From NCBI RefSeq assembly GCF_030269925.1, contig NC_085118.1, forward strand, positions 14,276,001-14,340,000: a stretch of DNA of 64,000 nt. The letters run 5' to 3'. Shown here one piece after another: positions 1 to 10,400 of the stretch. Source of the DNA: Bombyx mori. Its lineage: Eukaryota > Arthropoda > Insecta > Lepidoptera > Bombycidae. The notes below the pieces were generated by a model, which saw nothing but the letters and a program-made list of their open reading frames with translations, made no database searches and was not told the origin of the DNA. The position numbers and the translations under genes are program-made. Numbering within the stretch: position 1 is the first letter of the stretch; each line of letters starts with the position of its first letter.

Positions 1-318
1 CAAAAAAGATATTTGTTACTTTCATCGGCCAAATATTACCTTGGCACAATCAAAAAGTTCTTCAATTAAACATTTATATTAATGACTAGCCGTACTCGCC
101 TGCTTCACTGGGCATTTAACATTAACATTATTATTTGTCATTATTATTAGGCAGTCCAACACTCATATAAATATTAGCCTATCCATCAAGTAGATGTATT
201 TTCTACATGGATACCAAGTTTCAAATCAATCGGATGCATGGTTCAGTAGTTATAACGGAACATCCGTAAAAACCACTGTACATTTATATTTTAGTATAGA
301 TGTGAGTTATATATCTAC

Positions 319-438
319 CTGTACTAAAAATAAAGCTTGCACCAGCAAACTGAACAGGGAGTCCGCTATTATTTTGCTTACACTCGACATGAATTGTGGC
401 CGGCCACGTCGATGTCGGTAAGCTGAATCAGCTATGTC
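319..438 (-). CDS. EI24: EI24 coding exon 4
   Basis: Exactly 40 codons between a ttttttcag acceptor and a CAG|GTAGAT donor. It reads [14 protein letters not shown], then [16 protein letters not shown]. The next exon is not found between here and base 1. Confidence 0.85.
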
Positions 439-1737
439 CTGAAAAAAAGATTAAAACAAAATGTTTATAGATTTGAAGAAGTTAGTCAATAAAAAACCTG
501 TTGTAGAAACTGGCAGTGTTGAATATTTACTGAAATTAATTTAATGGTGGTAGGACCTCTTGTGAGTCTGTGTGCGTAGGTACCACCCCCCGCCTATTTC
601 TGCCATAAGGCAGTAATGCGTTTAGGTTTGAAGGGTGGGGCAGCCATTGTAACTTGAGACCTTTGAACTTATATCTCAAGTTGGGTAGCGCATTTATGTT
701 GTAGATGTCTATGGGCTCCAGTACCCACTTAACACCAAGTAGGTTGTGAACTTGTCCACCCATCTAAGCAATAAAGCAATAAATAAAAAAAACAGTCCAA
801 TACAGAGAATAATGACCATTCTCACTATCATGAAGTGAAAAATGCTCACATATAAGTTTACTTTTTACTAATATTTTAAAATTAAATTCATATAATTTTT
901 ATGAAATTGGGAGAGACTCACTTGAAACCATAAACTGTTGACAAGTTTACTTAACAAGAACAGTGGCAGCACCCATATCATTCGGAAAGTCATTAGCAGG
1001 AATGGTTGCATCCATGCCCACACATTATGGGCTACACCAGGATCATGACCAAAAATAACCATAACTAAGTATTTAATGGCTGGGAGTAGAACATACTCAA
1101 ATACTAAGATACTAAGTAAGAATATGAAGCCATTGAGTATACATGATTGTAATACTCTTGTAAGTACTTTTGATTCCCTGTAAATTAAAATGTTATTTTC
1201 ACATTAATTTTGGTGTAGAGTTAGGAAACTGTTTTTTTATTATTAATAAGTGTTTATACTACATGATAATATAATTTATAATTATATTATATTCTAACTT
1301 TTTTTTGATATTTAACATTGTACAATATTAGCAGTTTTTTTTAACATAAAATTGAAAGAAACATTGTTTTTTTTTAATTAAATGGTTTAATTATAGCGCG
1401 CAATTAAAACTTTTTATCTTGATTTGAATTAGGTACAAGTGTTTTTTTACGTCATATTCAAAGTTTCAAAAAAAAAAAAAAACTTACTGTCTAACTTTGG
1501 GCTGTTTTTGTTTATGTTTAGAATCCGCATCGGTCTGTGGAGATCGGCTCAAAGCTCGCTCGTTTATTTCTTTATCTAGATATAACAGCACAGTAACTCC
1601 CCTCAAACTATCGACGAACCCCTTGATAAGCGAAACGGAAAAACTCTACAAAAATAAATAGGTAATTATTAGCTTTAAAAAATTTGTATCAATGAACAAA
1701 GACACTTTTTACTAAGACTCACTGTTATGCTTTCCAT
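319..1737 (-). CDS. EI24: EI24/EPG-4 homologue (autophagy-associated ER membrane protein), 5' half, partial at window edge
   Basis: Four coding exons on the minus strand splice in frame: 1737-1723 (MESIT, phase 0), 1645-1488 (ends phase 2), 1177-922 (ends phase 0) and 438-319 (ends phase 0). All introns are GT-AG. The 183 residues seen align along their length with animal EI24 as I know it. The clearest block is the exon 3 helix, [13 protein letters not shown] then [18 protein letters not shown], followed in exon 4 by DIAD and [14 protein letters not shown]. Exon 3 holds two long hydrophobic segments, as expected for this multi-pass ER protein of the CysZ/EI24 fold. In animals EI24 (EPG-4 in C. 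elegans) is needed for autophagosome maturation and ER-endosome contacts. The known proteins are about 340 residues, so roughly half is missing beyond base 1. The ATG at 1737 is chosen because MESIT splices in phase onto the conserved N-terminal [10 protein letters not shown] stretch. Confidence 0.9.
543..792 (+). repeat. SINE-A copy, 5'-truncated
   Basis: Member of the commonest short retroposon of this window (full copies with a tRNA-like head are at 41125-41567 and 36633-37083). This copy starts at the recurrent tggtggtagg junction and ends in AAGCAATAAA plus a short A-rich tail. It lies in an EI24 intron. Confidence 0.85.
922..1177 (-). CDS. EI24: EI24 coding exon 3 (first two membrane segments)
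   Basis: The acceptor is atttacag before 1177 and the donor CAA|GTGAGT after 922. The 85 complete codons begin [12 protein letters not shown]. They contain a hydrophobic run [20 protein letters not shown] and the strongly conserved [18 protein letters not shown] helix. Confidence 0.9.
1488..1645 (-). CDS. EI24: EI24 coding exon 2
   Basis: The acceptor is tttttgtag before 1645 and the donor is CA|GTAAGT after 1488. It reads [17 protein letters not shown] then a charged stretch with [16 protein letters not shown]. This is the cytosolic N-terminal region of EI24. It ends with two bases of a Gln codon completed in exon 3. Confidence 0.85.
1723..1737 (-). CDS. EI24: EI24 coding exon 1
   Basis: Five codons (MESIT), then a GTGAGT donor at 1722-1717. 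The tiny first coding exon is accepted because the next exon is open in phase 0 from a TAG acceptor. Bases just above 1737 would be 5' UTR. Confidence 0.7.
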
Positions 1738-2049
1738 TGTTAGGAGTTCCAAAACCAAACACTTTTTAATGTTTTATTTTGTAAGTCATTTTACTTTAAA
1801 ATTGTGACATTTATTTTAATTTTGACGTAATTTTCAAGTACCGTACAAGATACGTAGGTACAGCATTCATCAGATTTCACGAATGATGACAAATTGACAA
1901 TGTTGAGTGTTATGACATAATTTTTGACATCAGTTGTTCCATAGATACAATTTCTTCTTCTTGGTTTGTAAGTACGGCAATGGGCTTCTGGGACTTTACA
2001 CTTTCTCATTCATTTTTGTTTTTGAGGTACCAAAGTTTTGTACAGCCCA
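1738..2049. other. EI24 upstream region, no element recognised
   Basis: AT-rich DNA holding the presumed EI24 5' UTR and promoter. No TATA box or convincing initiator could be picked out. The long open frame on the minus strand at 1791-2009 has no similarity I recognise. Confidence 0.3.
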
Positions 2050-2345
2050 TTGCTGCCAAAATCTTGTATCATTCATCATCACCATCATAATTGGTTACTC
2101 TTGGCAGAGCAGTCGTGTTCATGTGTAATTAAAGCCTTGACAGCTGCTGTTCTCCATAGTTCGTTCTCCACTGAGGCTTGGCGCACGCACTCGTTAAGTG
2201 GAGTTTTGGTAAGAATTTTCGTTTGATCAGTCCAGCGCAATTGGTTTCATCCACGAGGTCTTTTAATATTGACCCTACCCTGAACAAGTTTCTCGATAGA
2301 CTCTGCTGGCCATCGCGAAACGTGTCCAAAGTATCGGGGAATCCG
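2050..2345 (-). mobile_element. Decayed LINE 3' coding fragment (RTE-like reverse transcriptase C-terminus)
   Basis: Reading the minus strand with a stop in the path gives FGHVSRWPAESIEKLVQGRVN, then NQLRWTDQTK and an alternating basic/hydrophobic tail. This HVxR...RPxGRxxxRWxDQ pattern is typical of the C-terminal end of RTE-type LINE polyproteins. It is broken and has no active domain. Confidence 0.55.
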
Positions 2346-2405
2346 GGTTTGCACTGTTAACAACAATCTTTGAGAAATATTAATTTCTTTTGAGATCGAG
2401 GCGTT

Positions 2406-2667
2406 GTTTTTTTTTTTTGTTGCTTCTAAGTAAATCCATCTATGGATGGACTAGCTTACAGCCCACCTGATGTTAAGTGGTCACTGGAGCACATAGACAT
2501 CTACAACGTAAATGCGCCACCCACCTCGAGATATAAGTTCTAAAGTCTCAGTATAGTTACAACAGCTACCCCACCCTTCGAACCGAAACTCATTACTGCT
2601 TCACGGCGGAAATAGGCGGGGTGGTGGTACCTACCCGTGTGGACTCCCAAGAGGTCCTACCACCAGC
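2406..2667 (-). repeat. SINE-A copy, 5'-truncated, divergent
   Basis: A T-run followed by the inverted SINE-A body, ending at the usual cctaccaccag junction. It carries a small A/T-rich insertion and several substitutions near the tail, so it looks older than the copies at 36.6 kb. Confidence 0.8.
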
Positions 2668-2689
2668 GCGATGCACAGTCCAAGATATG

Positions 2690-3995
2690 CGGAGCATCCT
2701 TCTCCAGCACCACATTTCTAGTGCATTGATCCTACCGTAGGGTCACATAGTTAGCTCTAAACGACCTGCTTGTTCTCGCCCGGGAGTATACCCCGCAGGT
2801 TGTACTTCTGGGCGAGACCAAGCTCCATCCTTGGGTGACATTCAGGATTCCAAACTATTTCATGTACCGACGCGATAAACTGACCCCTGCCGGGCGCCTA
2901 TTCAGAAGCACTGCGGCGCTCGTCAGACGGGACGTGGTGTATGATCAGTTGGACTTGCTGGCCTTCACATCGACAAGGTCAGTCGGAGTGTGGCTCGGAG
3001 GTTGCCCTCGAGCGTGGGAAGCCGACATGAAGTTGGCGCTGTTTGCCGACGACAGCGCCTACTTCGCGTCATCCAACTTCGCCTTTGCGAACATCTCGAG
3101 GATGCAGAGATTATTGGACTTGCTGCCACAATGGTTGGACCGATGGAGGGTTGCGGTCAACGTAAGGAAGACCGCGGCAATCCTCTTCGGTCCGGTCCGT
3201 ACAAGAGTCGTCTCGGGACAGCTCAGTCTCCGTGGCGTCAATGTCGAGTTTGAATCCAGCTTCCGGTATCTGGGGGTTAATACCGACGACTGGAGTTTGA
3301 AGATGACCGCCCACGCCACGTCGGCGTTGGCGGCCGCTCGCCAGGCGAGGTTTCTCCTCCGTCCGGTGGTGTCCTCCAAGCTGCGCGGAAGCCTCACACT
3401 AGGTTCGGCCCCCTGCCCGAAAAAAAAAGGACCAAGCTTCGCATTTACAACACGTTTTGTTCGCGTATCACGTACGCAGCTGCCACCTGCTATCATCTCA
3501 TCCCGCAGTGTATGCGGGAGAGATTGCAGGCCTAGTAAAATCTGGCTCTTCGCGCGATAACAGGAGCAGGGCGTTACGTCAGAAATGTCGTAATCACCCG
3601 GGATTACTCCACATCTAGATGTGGAGTCGCTCGAGGAGTTAATCCGGGGGCTAGCTCGTAATCTTTACGAGTGGCCCGACGGTGAACCTCACGAGCATCT
3701 CTGCAATATAGCTCCTTTGCACGCCAGACCGCCTGAAGGTCAGGCGCTACCAAGGAAGCTATTGGAACCCCTTCATATGACAAGGTAGTCGGATTAATCG
3801 GAATGATATGGGAATGCTCATAACGAGTGCCTCTATGAGACTAAGCTGTCCACTCTCATCGTTTCCCCCACATGTTGGGGTGCCCCTCTATGCGGAACCA
3901 TTGCACCAGCCCCGTGGGTGGACCACTCTCCCGTCTGGGAAGTGATCCCTCCCCGCTCAGGTGTTCCCCTTCTGGGGAGTCCTGGGTGGGTGAGT
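2690..3995 (+). mobile_element. Internally deleted non-LTR retrotransposon (Jockey-like LINE), 3' half
   Basis: The open frame 2835-3560 (241 codons) is a chimera. Its first 35-40 residues (RIPNYFMYRRDKLTPAGR then AALVRRDVVYD) look like the start of an apurinic endonuclease domain. It then runs directly into the middle of a reverse transcriptase (WEADMKLALFADDSAYFASS, with FADD as the catalytic motif), followed by WLDRWRVAVNVRKTAAILFG and FRYLGV. Frame breaks follow 3520. A shifted frame at about 3585-3790 still reads as the C-terminal tail (LYEWPDGEPHEHLCNIAPLHARPP). A GC-rich 3' UTR runs to about 3995. It is inactive. Confidence 0.75.
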
Positions 3996-4851
3996 TTAAC
4001 CAACCAAACCAGGTTTTTTTATAAACTAATAATTTTTTTAAATTAATAAATTTAATAATATCGAATATACATAAGATTGTATGAAAAACACTTGTAGGTT
4101 AACATTACAAAAAGTTGTTTATAAGGTGTATTTCCTTTGCTTGTTCAAGTGGACCAAACAAAGATAATTTATGAAATCGAGTGAAAGTTTGTTTGTTTGT
4201 TTTTTTCATAGAGCATAGAGTTCATACTAATCAAAGAGCTAAGTGATTTTAATAATACACAAATGTGAAGGCTCTTTTATAACAGTGAAAATAAGGATAT
4301 TAAATATTGAATTTAAAGTAAACCAACGCGCTTGAATTATTTAAATAGAGAGTTCTAACTAAAGTATTATGTTCTAGTGTAATAAACATGGATAACGTAT
4401 ATATTCTCAACAATATAGGGTAAGTGAAGTTTGCGAAATGGAATAAACGTTTTTGCTACGTTGCACCATCCAGTTATCGTCATCTTTTGACCTTATAGGC
4501 TTTATAATACTGTATAATAATATAAACTATATTTCTTTTCATATATGTAATATTTAAAGTTCTAAACCGAAGACGGAATCCATTCACCTTTTGAAAATTT
4601 TGGTGGCCTACTTTTAAACTTCGATTAGATTTAAAAAATTATAATTACAGCTTTGGGCAGTACTTTTAATGTCTGTCCATCAAAATCAACATTAGCAACT
4701 TTATTTTGTTTATTGAATAGTTTTGTGTAGAATAACATGTCAAGATCTAGGTCATAAAAAATCTAAATCTATAAATCTATGTCTAGATAGGTATCGATGA
4801 AGAAACCAGCTTTTGCCTGGTTACCACCAAAGAATTTTTAAATCTAACTAC
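3996..4851. other. Intergenic DNA, nothing recognised
   Basis: AT-rich sequence between the LINE and the next SINE, with no open frame, RNA gene or known repeat end that I can identify. Confidence 0.4.
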
Positions 4852-5095
4852 TTTTTTTTTTTATTGCTTAAATGGGTGGACGAGCTCACAGCCCAGCTGG
4901 TGTTAAGTGGTTACTGGAGCCCATAGACATCTACTACGTAAATGCGCCACCCACCTTGAGATACAAGTTCTAAGGCCTCAGTATAGTTACAACGGCTGCC
5001 CCACCCTTCAAACTGAAACGCATTACTGCTTCATGGCAGAAATAGGCAGGGTGGTGGTACCTATCCGCGCGGACTCACAAGTCCTACCACCAGTA
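4852..5095 (-). repeat. SINE-A copy, 5'-truncated
   Basis: Poly-T and ttattgctta start (the inverted A tail), full body, ending at cctaccaccagt. The reading frames through it are artefacts of the repeat. Confidence 0.9.
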
Positions 5096-5227
5096 AAAAC
5101 TACTAAACAACTAATGGTTTTTGAGTATCTTATGTATGTATATCTAATTCTTTGGCACACTATACAGCCTAAACTGAAGGTATTGAGGTATTTCAACATA
5201 TCAAGTGTTACATTGGCCTTTATTGTG

Positions 5228-5588
5228 TATGGCCATACCTGATCCTGTGGACCGAATGGTAAACAGTTGCCTTAAATACTTCATTACGGTTCTCCCGATC
5301 CATTAACTGTGCTTTTAGATACCACAAGCACCAGTCACCGCCTTCGCAGAACTTGTCGCTTGCGAAGGGCTCGACGAGTGAGTTAACCCATAGACACAGC
5401 CCACTGAGTTTCTCGGTGAATCTTCTCAGTGGGTTGCGTTTCCGATCCGGTGGTAGATTCTGAGAAGCACTGCTCTTGCTAGGGCCAGTGCTAGCAACAC
5501 TCTGGTTTGGGCCCCATGAGCTCACATACACGTTAAGGAGAAGCTGAAACAGCCTCTCAAGGCTATCAGCATAGGTAGGAAAAAAATG
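5228..5588 (+). repeat. Bm1-like SINE (family B), near full length
   Basis: Starts near cctgatcctgtggaccgaat. It carries the characteristic gatccggtgg, agaagcactgctcttgctag and gagctcac blocks, and ends in aggctatcag and taggtaggaaaaaaa. Further copies are at 33.1, 42.7 and 57.9 kb. From memory this is the classic silkworm Bm1 retroposon. The name is not verified here. Confidence 0.75.
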
Positions 5589-5829
5589 TTTATGGGATTT
5601 TGGGTATACCATTGCAATAGTATGTCTAGGAAAGAGATTAAATTAGTCAGATAACCAAAAAGTAAGAAATTATATAAATTATAAAGTAAAAGAAAGAATC
5701 TGACTGCATTAAAAAATCTAATTCAAAAGCAAAAAAATTAAAATGAATATTAATTTCATACAGTAGTACAGTAGAATCTGGTCTGTATTCATGAGCTCAT
5801 TCAGTAATAAAAAGTAAAAGCATGATATA
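5589..5829. other. Intergenic spacer between SINEs, nothing recognised
   Basis: AT-rich DNA with scattered short A runs. No open frame or repeat boundary was seen. Confidence 0.35.
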
Positions 5830-6060
5830 TTTTATTGTTTAGATGTGTAGATGAATTCACTGCCCCGTGATCCTAAGTGTTAAGTGGTTACTGGAGTCCA
5901 TAGATATCAACAACGTAAATGCTGTCACCCACCTTGAGACATGAAATTGAAAGTCTCAGTTTTAATAGTTCAATGGCTGTCTCACTCTTCAATCTGAAAT
6001 GTAACATAGGCAGGGTAGTGGTACCTACCGTGTGGACTTACAAGACGCCTTACCACTAGT
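5830..6060 (-). repeat. SINE-A relic
   Basis: Strongly diverged inverted SINE-A (tttattgtttagatgtgtag through cttaccactagt) with many indels. It is an old insertion. Confidence 0.7.
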
Positions 6061-6449
6061 AATATCCGTTTTGTATCATGATATTACTTTGTGTTTTCTA
6101 TTATTTCTACTGAGCTGTTTAGAGTAGGTATCAAAATGAAACTTATTTGTGTAATAATATTTGCAGTAATGAAAAATTCGATTGCGTGAAGGAAATAAAA
6201 ATTAGTTTATCTATGAATTGAGAATAGTAGAATTAACTCATTGTGACACAAATCTTGAAATTAGTTAATTATGTTTCTAATTCAAATAAGTAATTAAGCT
6301 TGGATGTCGTTTTCATGAATCTGATATTATAACTAGAATTTTATAAGAAAAAATAAACAAGATTCCAAGAATAGTGTGATAAGTTAAAAGCATAAGCTTA
6401 AGCAATAAACAGTATAGCACTTGTAGGGGTTAGAAAACACTTATATAAA
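6061..6449. other. Intergenic DNA, nothing recognised
   Basis: AT-rich spacer without a supported feature. Confidence 0.35.
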
Positions 6450-6673
6450 TTTTTTGTTGATTGGATGGGTATAGGAGCTTACAGCTCAGCTTATGTTAAA
6501 TGCTTATTGGAGCCCATAGACATCAAAATGTGAATGCTGCCACCCAACTGACATGAGGTTTAAGTCTCAGTTGTAGAGTATAATGCTTGTCCCACCTTTC
6601 AAACTGTACCAGCTTTATGCCAGGAATATAGTGGTCTCTAATCCATACTGATCAATACTGCCTACTAGCAGTA
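6450..6673 (-). repeat. SINE-A relic
   Basis: Heavily diverged inverted SINE-A body recognisable from ggatgggtat, gttaaatgcttattggagcccatagacatc and cctactagcagt. Confidence 0.65.
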
Positions 6674-7108
6674 AAATAATTAAGTAATGGGTAGATTAGC
6701 TCATTCTCTGCCTGATGTAAAGCAGTAAGTATATAATAAATAAGTCATAGACCTCTCCGAACTTTAAAGCATCTTATTCGCCAGTTTTAATTATTGTTCA
6801 TTTAATATACTAAAATCAGCATAATTACAAGTGTACATAATGAAATATTAAACAAAATAATTTTTTTTAATGAGATAGCCAAGATACGATTTTTATTATT
6901 ATTTATGACGATCTCTTACTGAAATTGGAATTTTTCTTATAACCAACTGTTCAATGTATTAAAATATTATTATTAATTTTGATAAATTATCAATGATTGA
7001 TTTCCTATAAGTTGTCATACTGATCATTTCGTGTGTGGTGCAGCGGAATGACCAACACACTTAACGACATCATCAGTCTTCACTCCTGGTGAGCTTCGCT
7101 CGCTTCAC
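6674..7108. other. Upstream flank of the ABCG gene
   Basis: AT-rich sequence up to about 7020, then an abrupt shift to more GC-rich DNA, consistent with a promoter-proximal region and 5' UTR of the ABCG gene. No TATA box was identified. Confidence 0.35.
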
Positions 7109-7117
7109 TCAGTCAGT
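7109..7117 (+). promoter_or_regulatory. Candidate arthropod initiator of the ABCG gene
   Basis: Two overlapping copies of the arthropod initiator consensus TCAGT (7109-7113 and 7113-7117) lie 130-138 bases upstream of the start codon, in a locally GC-richer stretch. No TATA box precedes them at -30. The short motif occurs by chance often, so this is only a candidate transcription start. Confidence 0.25.
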
Positions 7118-7246
7118 GCCAGACGCCATTCGAGCTCAGTACACGCACGACCGCGTCGCGTGTAGCTCGCGTCGTTATCGCAATCCATATTAAAATCCTT
7201 TGTGTCGTAGTGTAATGACAAACAGTACATTGTGAACGAAAAAAAC

Positions 7247-7442
7247 ATGGAACTTGTGGACAAAGATTCGAACCTGGCAGGACCAGTTGACTCTAAGCCG
7301 ATTCTCTTCGACAGGAAGGGAAGCGTGAAGGTGACGATCACACCGACCCAGCACAAGACCCTCAGTCACCTACCGAAGAGGCAGCCCGTGGATCTGGCAT
7401 TTACGGACTTGACTTACAAAGTGCAAGAGGGAAGGAAGAGCA
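7247..7442 (+). CDS. ABCG exon 1 (cytosolic N-terminus)
   Basis: Starts [12 protein letters not shown] and ends in [16 protein letters not shown], which is the first strand of the nucleotide-binding domain. The donor is A|GTAAGT at phase 1. A longer frame beginning with GTG at 7232 exists but has no ATG. Confidence 0.85.
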
Positions 7443-10400
7443 GTAAGTAAAAAAATAAAACTTATCATCGCTCAATCTAATTACCATACTAATCTAAAAT
7501 TTCCATGACTTGTTTCCTCAAATTAGTTTTTGTTTGATACTCAAAAGTTGAAGTATTGAAACTACGTATGTAATTAACGTACGCATTTTAAAGACTTTTG
7601 CCAGTCATTTATTTATTGAGCTGTTTCTTGAATTAGGATAATGTTTATATATTAATGGTACGGACTGAAATTCGGTTTTCATACGTTTTTAGAATAACTA
7701 ATCAAAAAAGTAGAATATGTTAACATGTACAATGTAAGTTGTCTGTGACTTTTTAGGTTCATTAAAAATCATGTTATATCGTGTTCATAATATATATTTA
7801 TATAATTAGCTGTAGCATTTTTTGGCAGCAAAGCATATTATTAAATTTTTAAATTAATCTTTTTTCACAGCTATATTTATGTCTTTGTTAATTAAAATAC
7901 GTAACGAGATTGGTGTTTGTTGTTCTTAGAATGAGAATTAATTAAGTGGCAGCACTAATGAGTCGCATTGTACCTATGACCTCAAGGCGGATGTTTCCTT
8001 GTCGTGTTGCCACAGAATTGATACGATGTTTATCATATTAACTTAGTTCTTGAGCTCGAGTTTGTTGTTTTTCCTGGTAAATAGGCTGATTTTGAATGAT
8101 CAAATTATTATTACTATCCTTTACTGCATCGATTGCAGCGATATAAATCGTGGAATTGTATTTCGTAAATTCCTGTTAATACCTATATTTAACGGCCGTC
8201 TGGTGTAGTGGTAAGTGACATGGTCACTACACAAGGGGGTCGCGGGTTCGAATCCCGCCAAGGGAAGATATTTGTATGATAAATATAAATGTCTTTTCCA
8301 GGGTTATGGATGTATATTAAATATATGTATGTGTATAATAAAAATCTTACATTTATTTCCGTTATCTGGTACCTGTAACACAAGTTCTTTACGAACTTAT
8401 CACGGGACCAGTTAACGTGGCGTGGTTGTTAGTAAATATTTATTTATTTATTTATTATTTATTTACCTATGAGTTTGTAGCGCTGGTAGTCATTTTCAAA
8501 AAGATCTTATCTAGATTTGTGGGCAACAAAATAGATTTAATAATTTTACGTACACGCTTAAAATCGCTTCCACAATGATAATTTAAATACAAGCTCCTGA
8601 TAATGTGTAAATAAACCGGTCGAGCAATTCCGCAATCTTGAATCATTAAAATCCTAGTAACGCAAAAAATGTATGAAACTCTCAATGTCTGGCAGAAGAT
8701 TGAATGCTTATCGAACAAAATTACCTTGAAATATTTGTTGTTTTTTTTTAAGAGTACGAGACGAGTAAGTCATCAATCGCCTAGGATTCCAGTAATCTGC
8801 AAAGAGGCAGTAACGGCTTTCATTTCAATCACTCAACACAGCTTTACCTTAATTCTTATTTTGTTATTATCCAAAACTTCATGTTATTCCCAAAATCCAT
8901 TCCAGTCATTCATTTTTTTTTTTTACTGGAGGATTAAGGATTACTGGTGGCCCGGAGGCCTTTCCAGTTTCACCAGGACAGGTGGGCGAGCAAAGGCTCA
9001 GTCAGGAGCCAGTCATTCATCTGTGAATAGAGTTGAATGGACTGTTAGTCCAAAATCAGAAGGAAGGTCATACATTTTCTATTATTAATCTGTCTATAAT
9101 CGACCCTTATCTCAAACAAAAGGTCCGCTTAAAACCCCCCGTTTACTTTAAATCTATGTTTAAGGACACGGTTGCAGTTGGATTTTATCCCTCATGTGCA
9201 TGTATAGAGAGCTATCCTCACTATTATCTTCGTTGTGTAGCGCTTAAAGCAATAAATAACTTCATCTGCCAAAACTATCCTTAATCACACACAAGCAGCT
9301 ACCGTACCATGCCATTATCACCAGGCTATAATGATAAAAACCTATATTCTTGCATATCGTTTTGCGTGACTTAGTCTTCGAAACGTTCAAATCACTCAAA
9401 TTAGAAAACACCCAAATTCAAGAATTCTTAGATGAAAGCTATCATAATGGTTAAGAACACTTTCCTTTAAGGCTATTTGCTTGTGGTTTTGAACAAAATC
9501 GCCCTTAAAAACACGAAACAACATTGAACGATGTCGCCTTGAAATATATATTTAATTGGTGTTTTATTGACAATTAATATATAATCAGGTCCGACCTATT
9601 TCCCCTTTAATAAGCTTATTACTCGATGTTTACATAAATAGCGACAGTTGAATCCGTGATCGTTAGATGTATTATCTGAAATGCTATTTAATCTCTCCGA
9701 TATGAACGTGGAATGCAAGGCCTTTTTGTAGCTGACACGAATTCTATTTGTTTAATATGAACTTATGAAATGACAAATTGGACAAAACGTAAACAACATA
9801 TAACCGGAGTTGCAATTTGTATAATAAAATGAAACAAATAAAAGCTTAAAGCGTTTTTATGGCTCCATGAAAAGCCTCTTTGCGAACAGAACCGGAATTT
9901 TGTGCAAAGGTTGACTTTTGCTCATTCTGTATATCTAAAAATACGGTACCCAAACCTTCTTTTGCAAACCTTTATTTTTGCTACTAACCTGCTATACAGT
10001 AAAACTGCTATTCTACCCAAATCAAACCAGAAGAAACCAGAACCAAAACTTTGCGCAATAGACACGGCTCACAATACCCAATTACACATATTTACACACT
10101 TTAAACATGCATACAGGAAAATCTATCCTATCTAAAAGATATTGTTATCTGGTTATTCTAATGTAAATTACTATTATTGTTGTTGTTGTTTTTATAACGG
10201 GATGGCCAGTATCATTCCTGTTATGATGTCTATATAATACGGGCTTCTGTGATCGGTACGCTAGTCACTCTATGATTTGTGTCATCATAGATTCACAGGT
10301 CGACTTTAATGTCAGCTTGCAACAATTACTGATAAACACGCCGCAATTAGTTTAAATGTTGCAGTTAGTCGATTGCACCTTAACGAAGTAGAAAACTATT

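Noticed and set aside
3059..3496. 145-codon minus-strand open frame
   Set aside because: Antisense shadow of the LINE reverse transcriptase frame on the plus strand.
4907..5242. 111-codon open frame
   Set aside because: It lies inside a SINE-A. Near-identical short frames occur in other copies (for example at 16567). Artefact of the repeat.
7232..7246. Upstream start of the ABCG frame at GTG
   Set aside because: No ATG is present there. The first in-frame ATG after the stop at 7208 is 7247, with good context.
8200..8270. tRNA gene on the plus strand (A and B boxes, ggttcgaatccc)
   Set aside because: The tRNA-like head continues into a retroposon body with a TTTA-repeat tail, and an inverted second copy with the same body is at 58256-58516. 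It is a SINE, not a tRNA gene.
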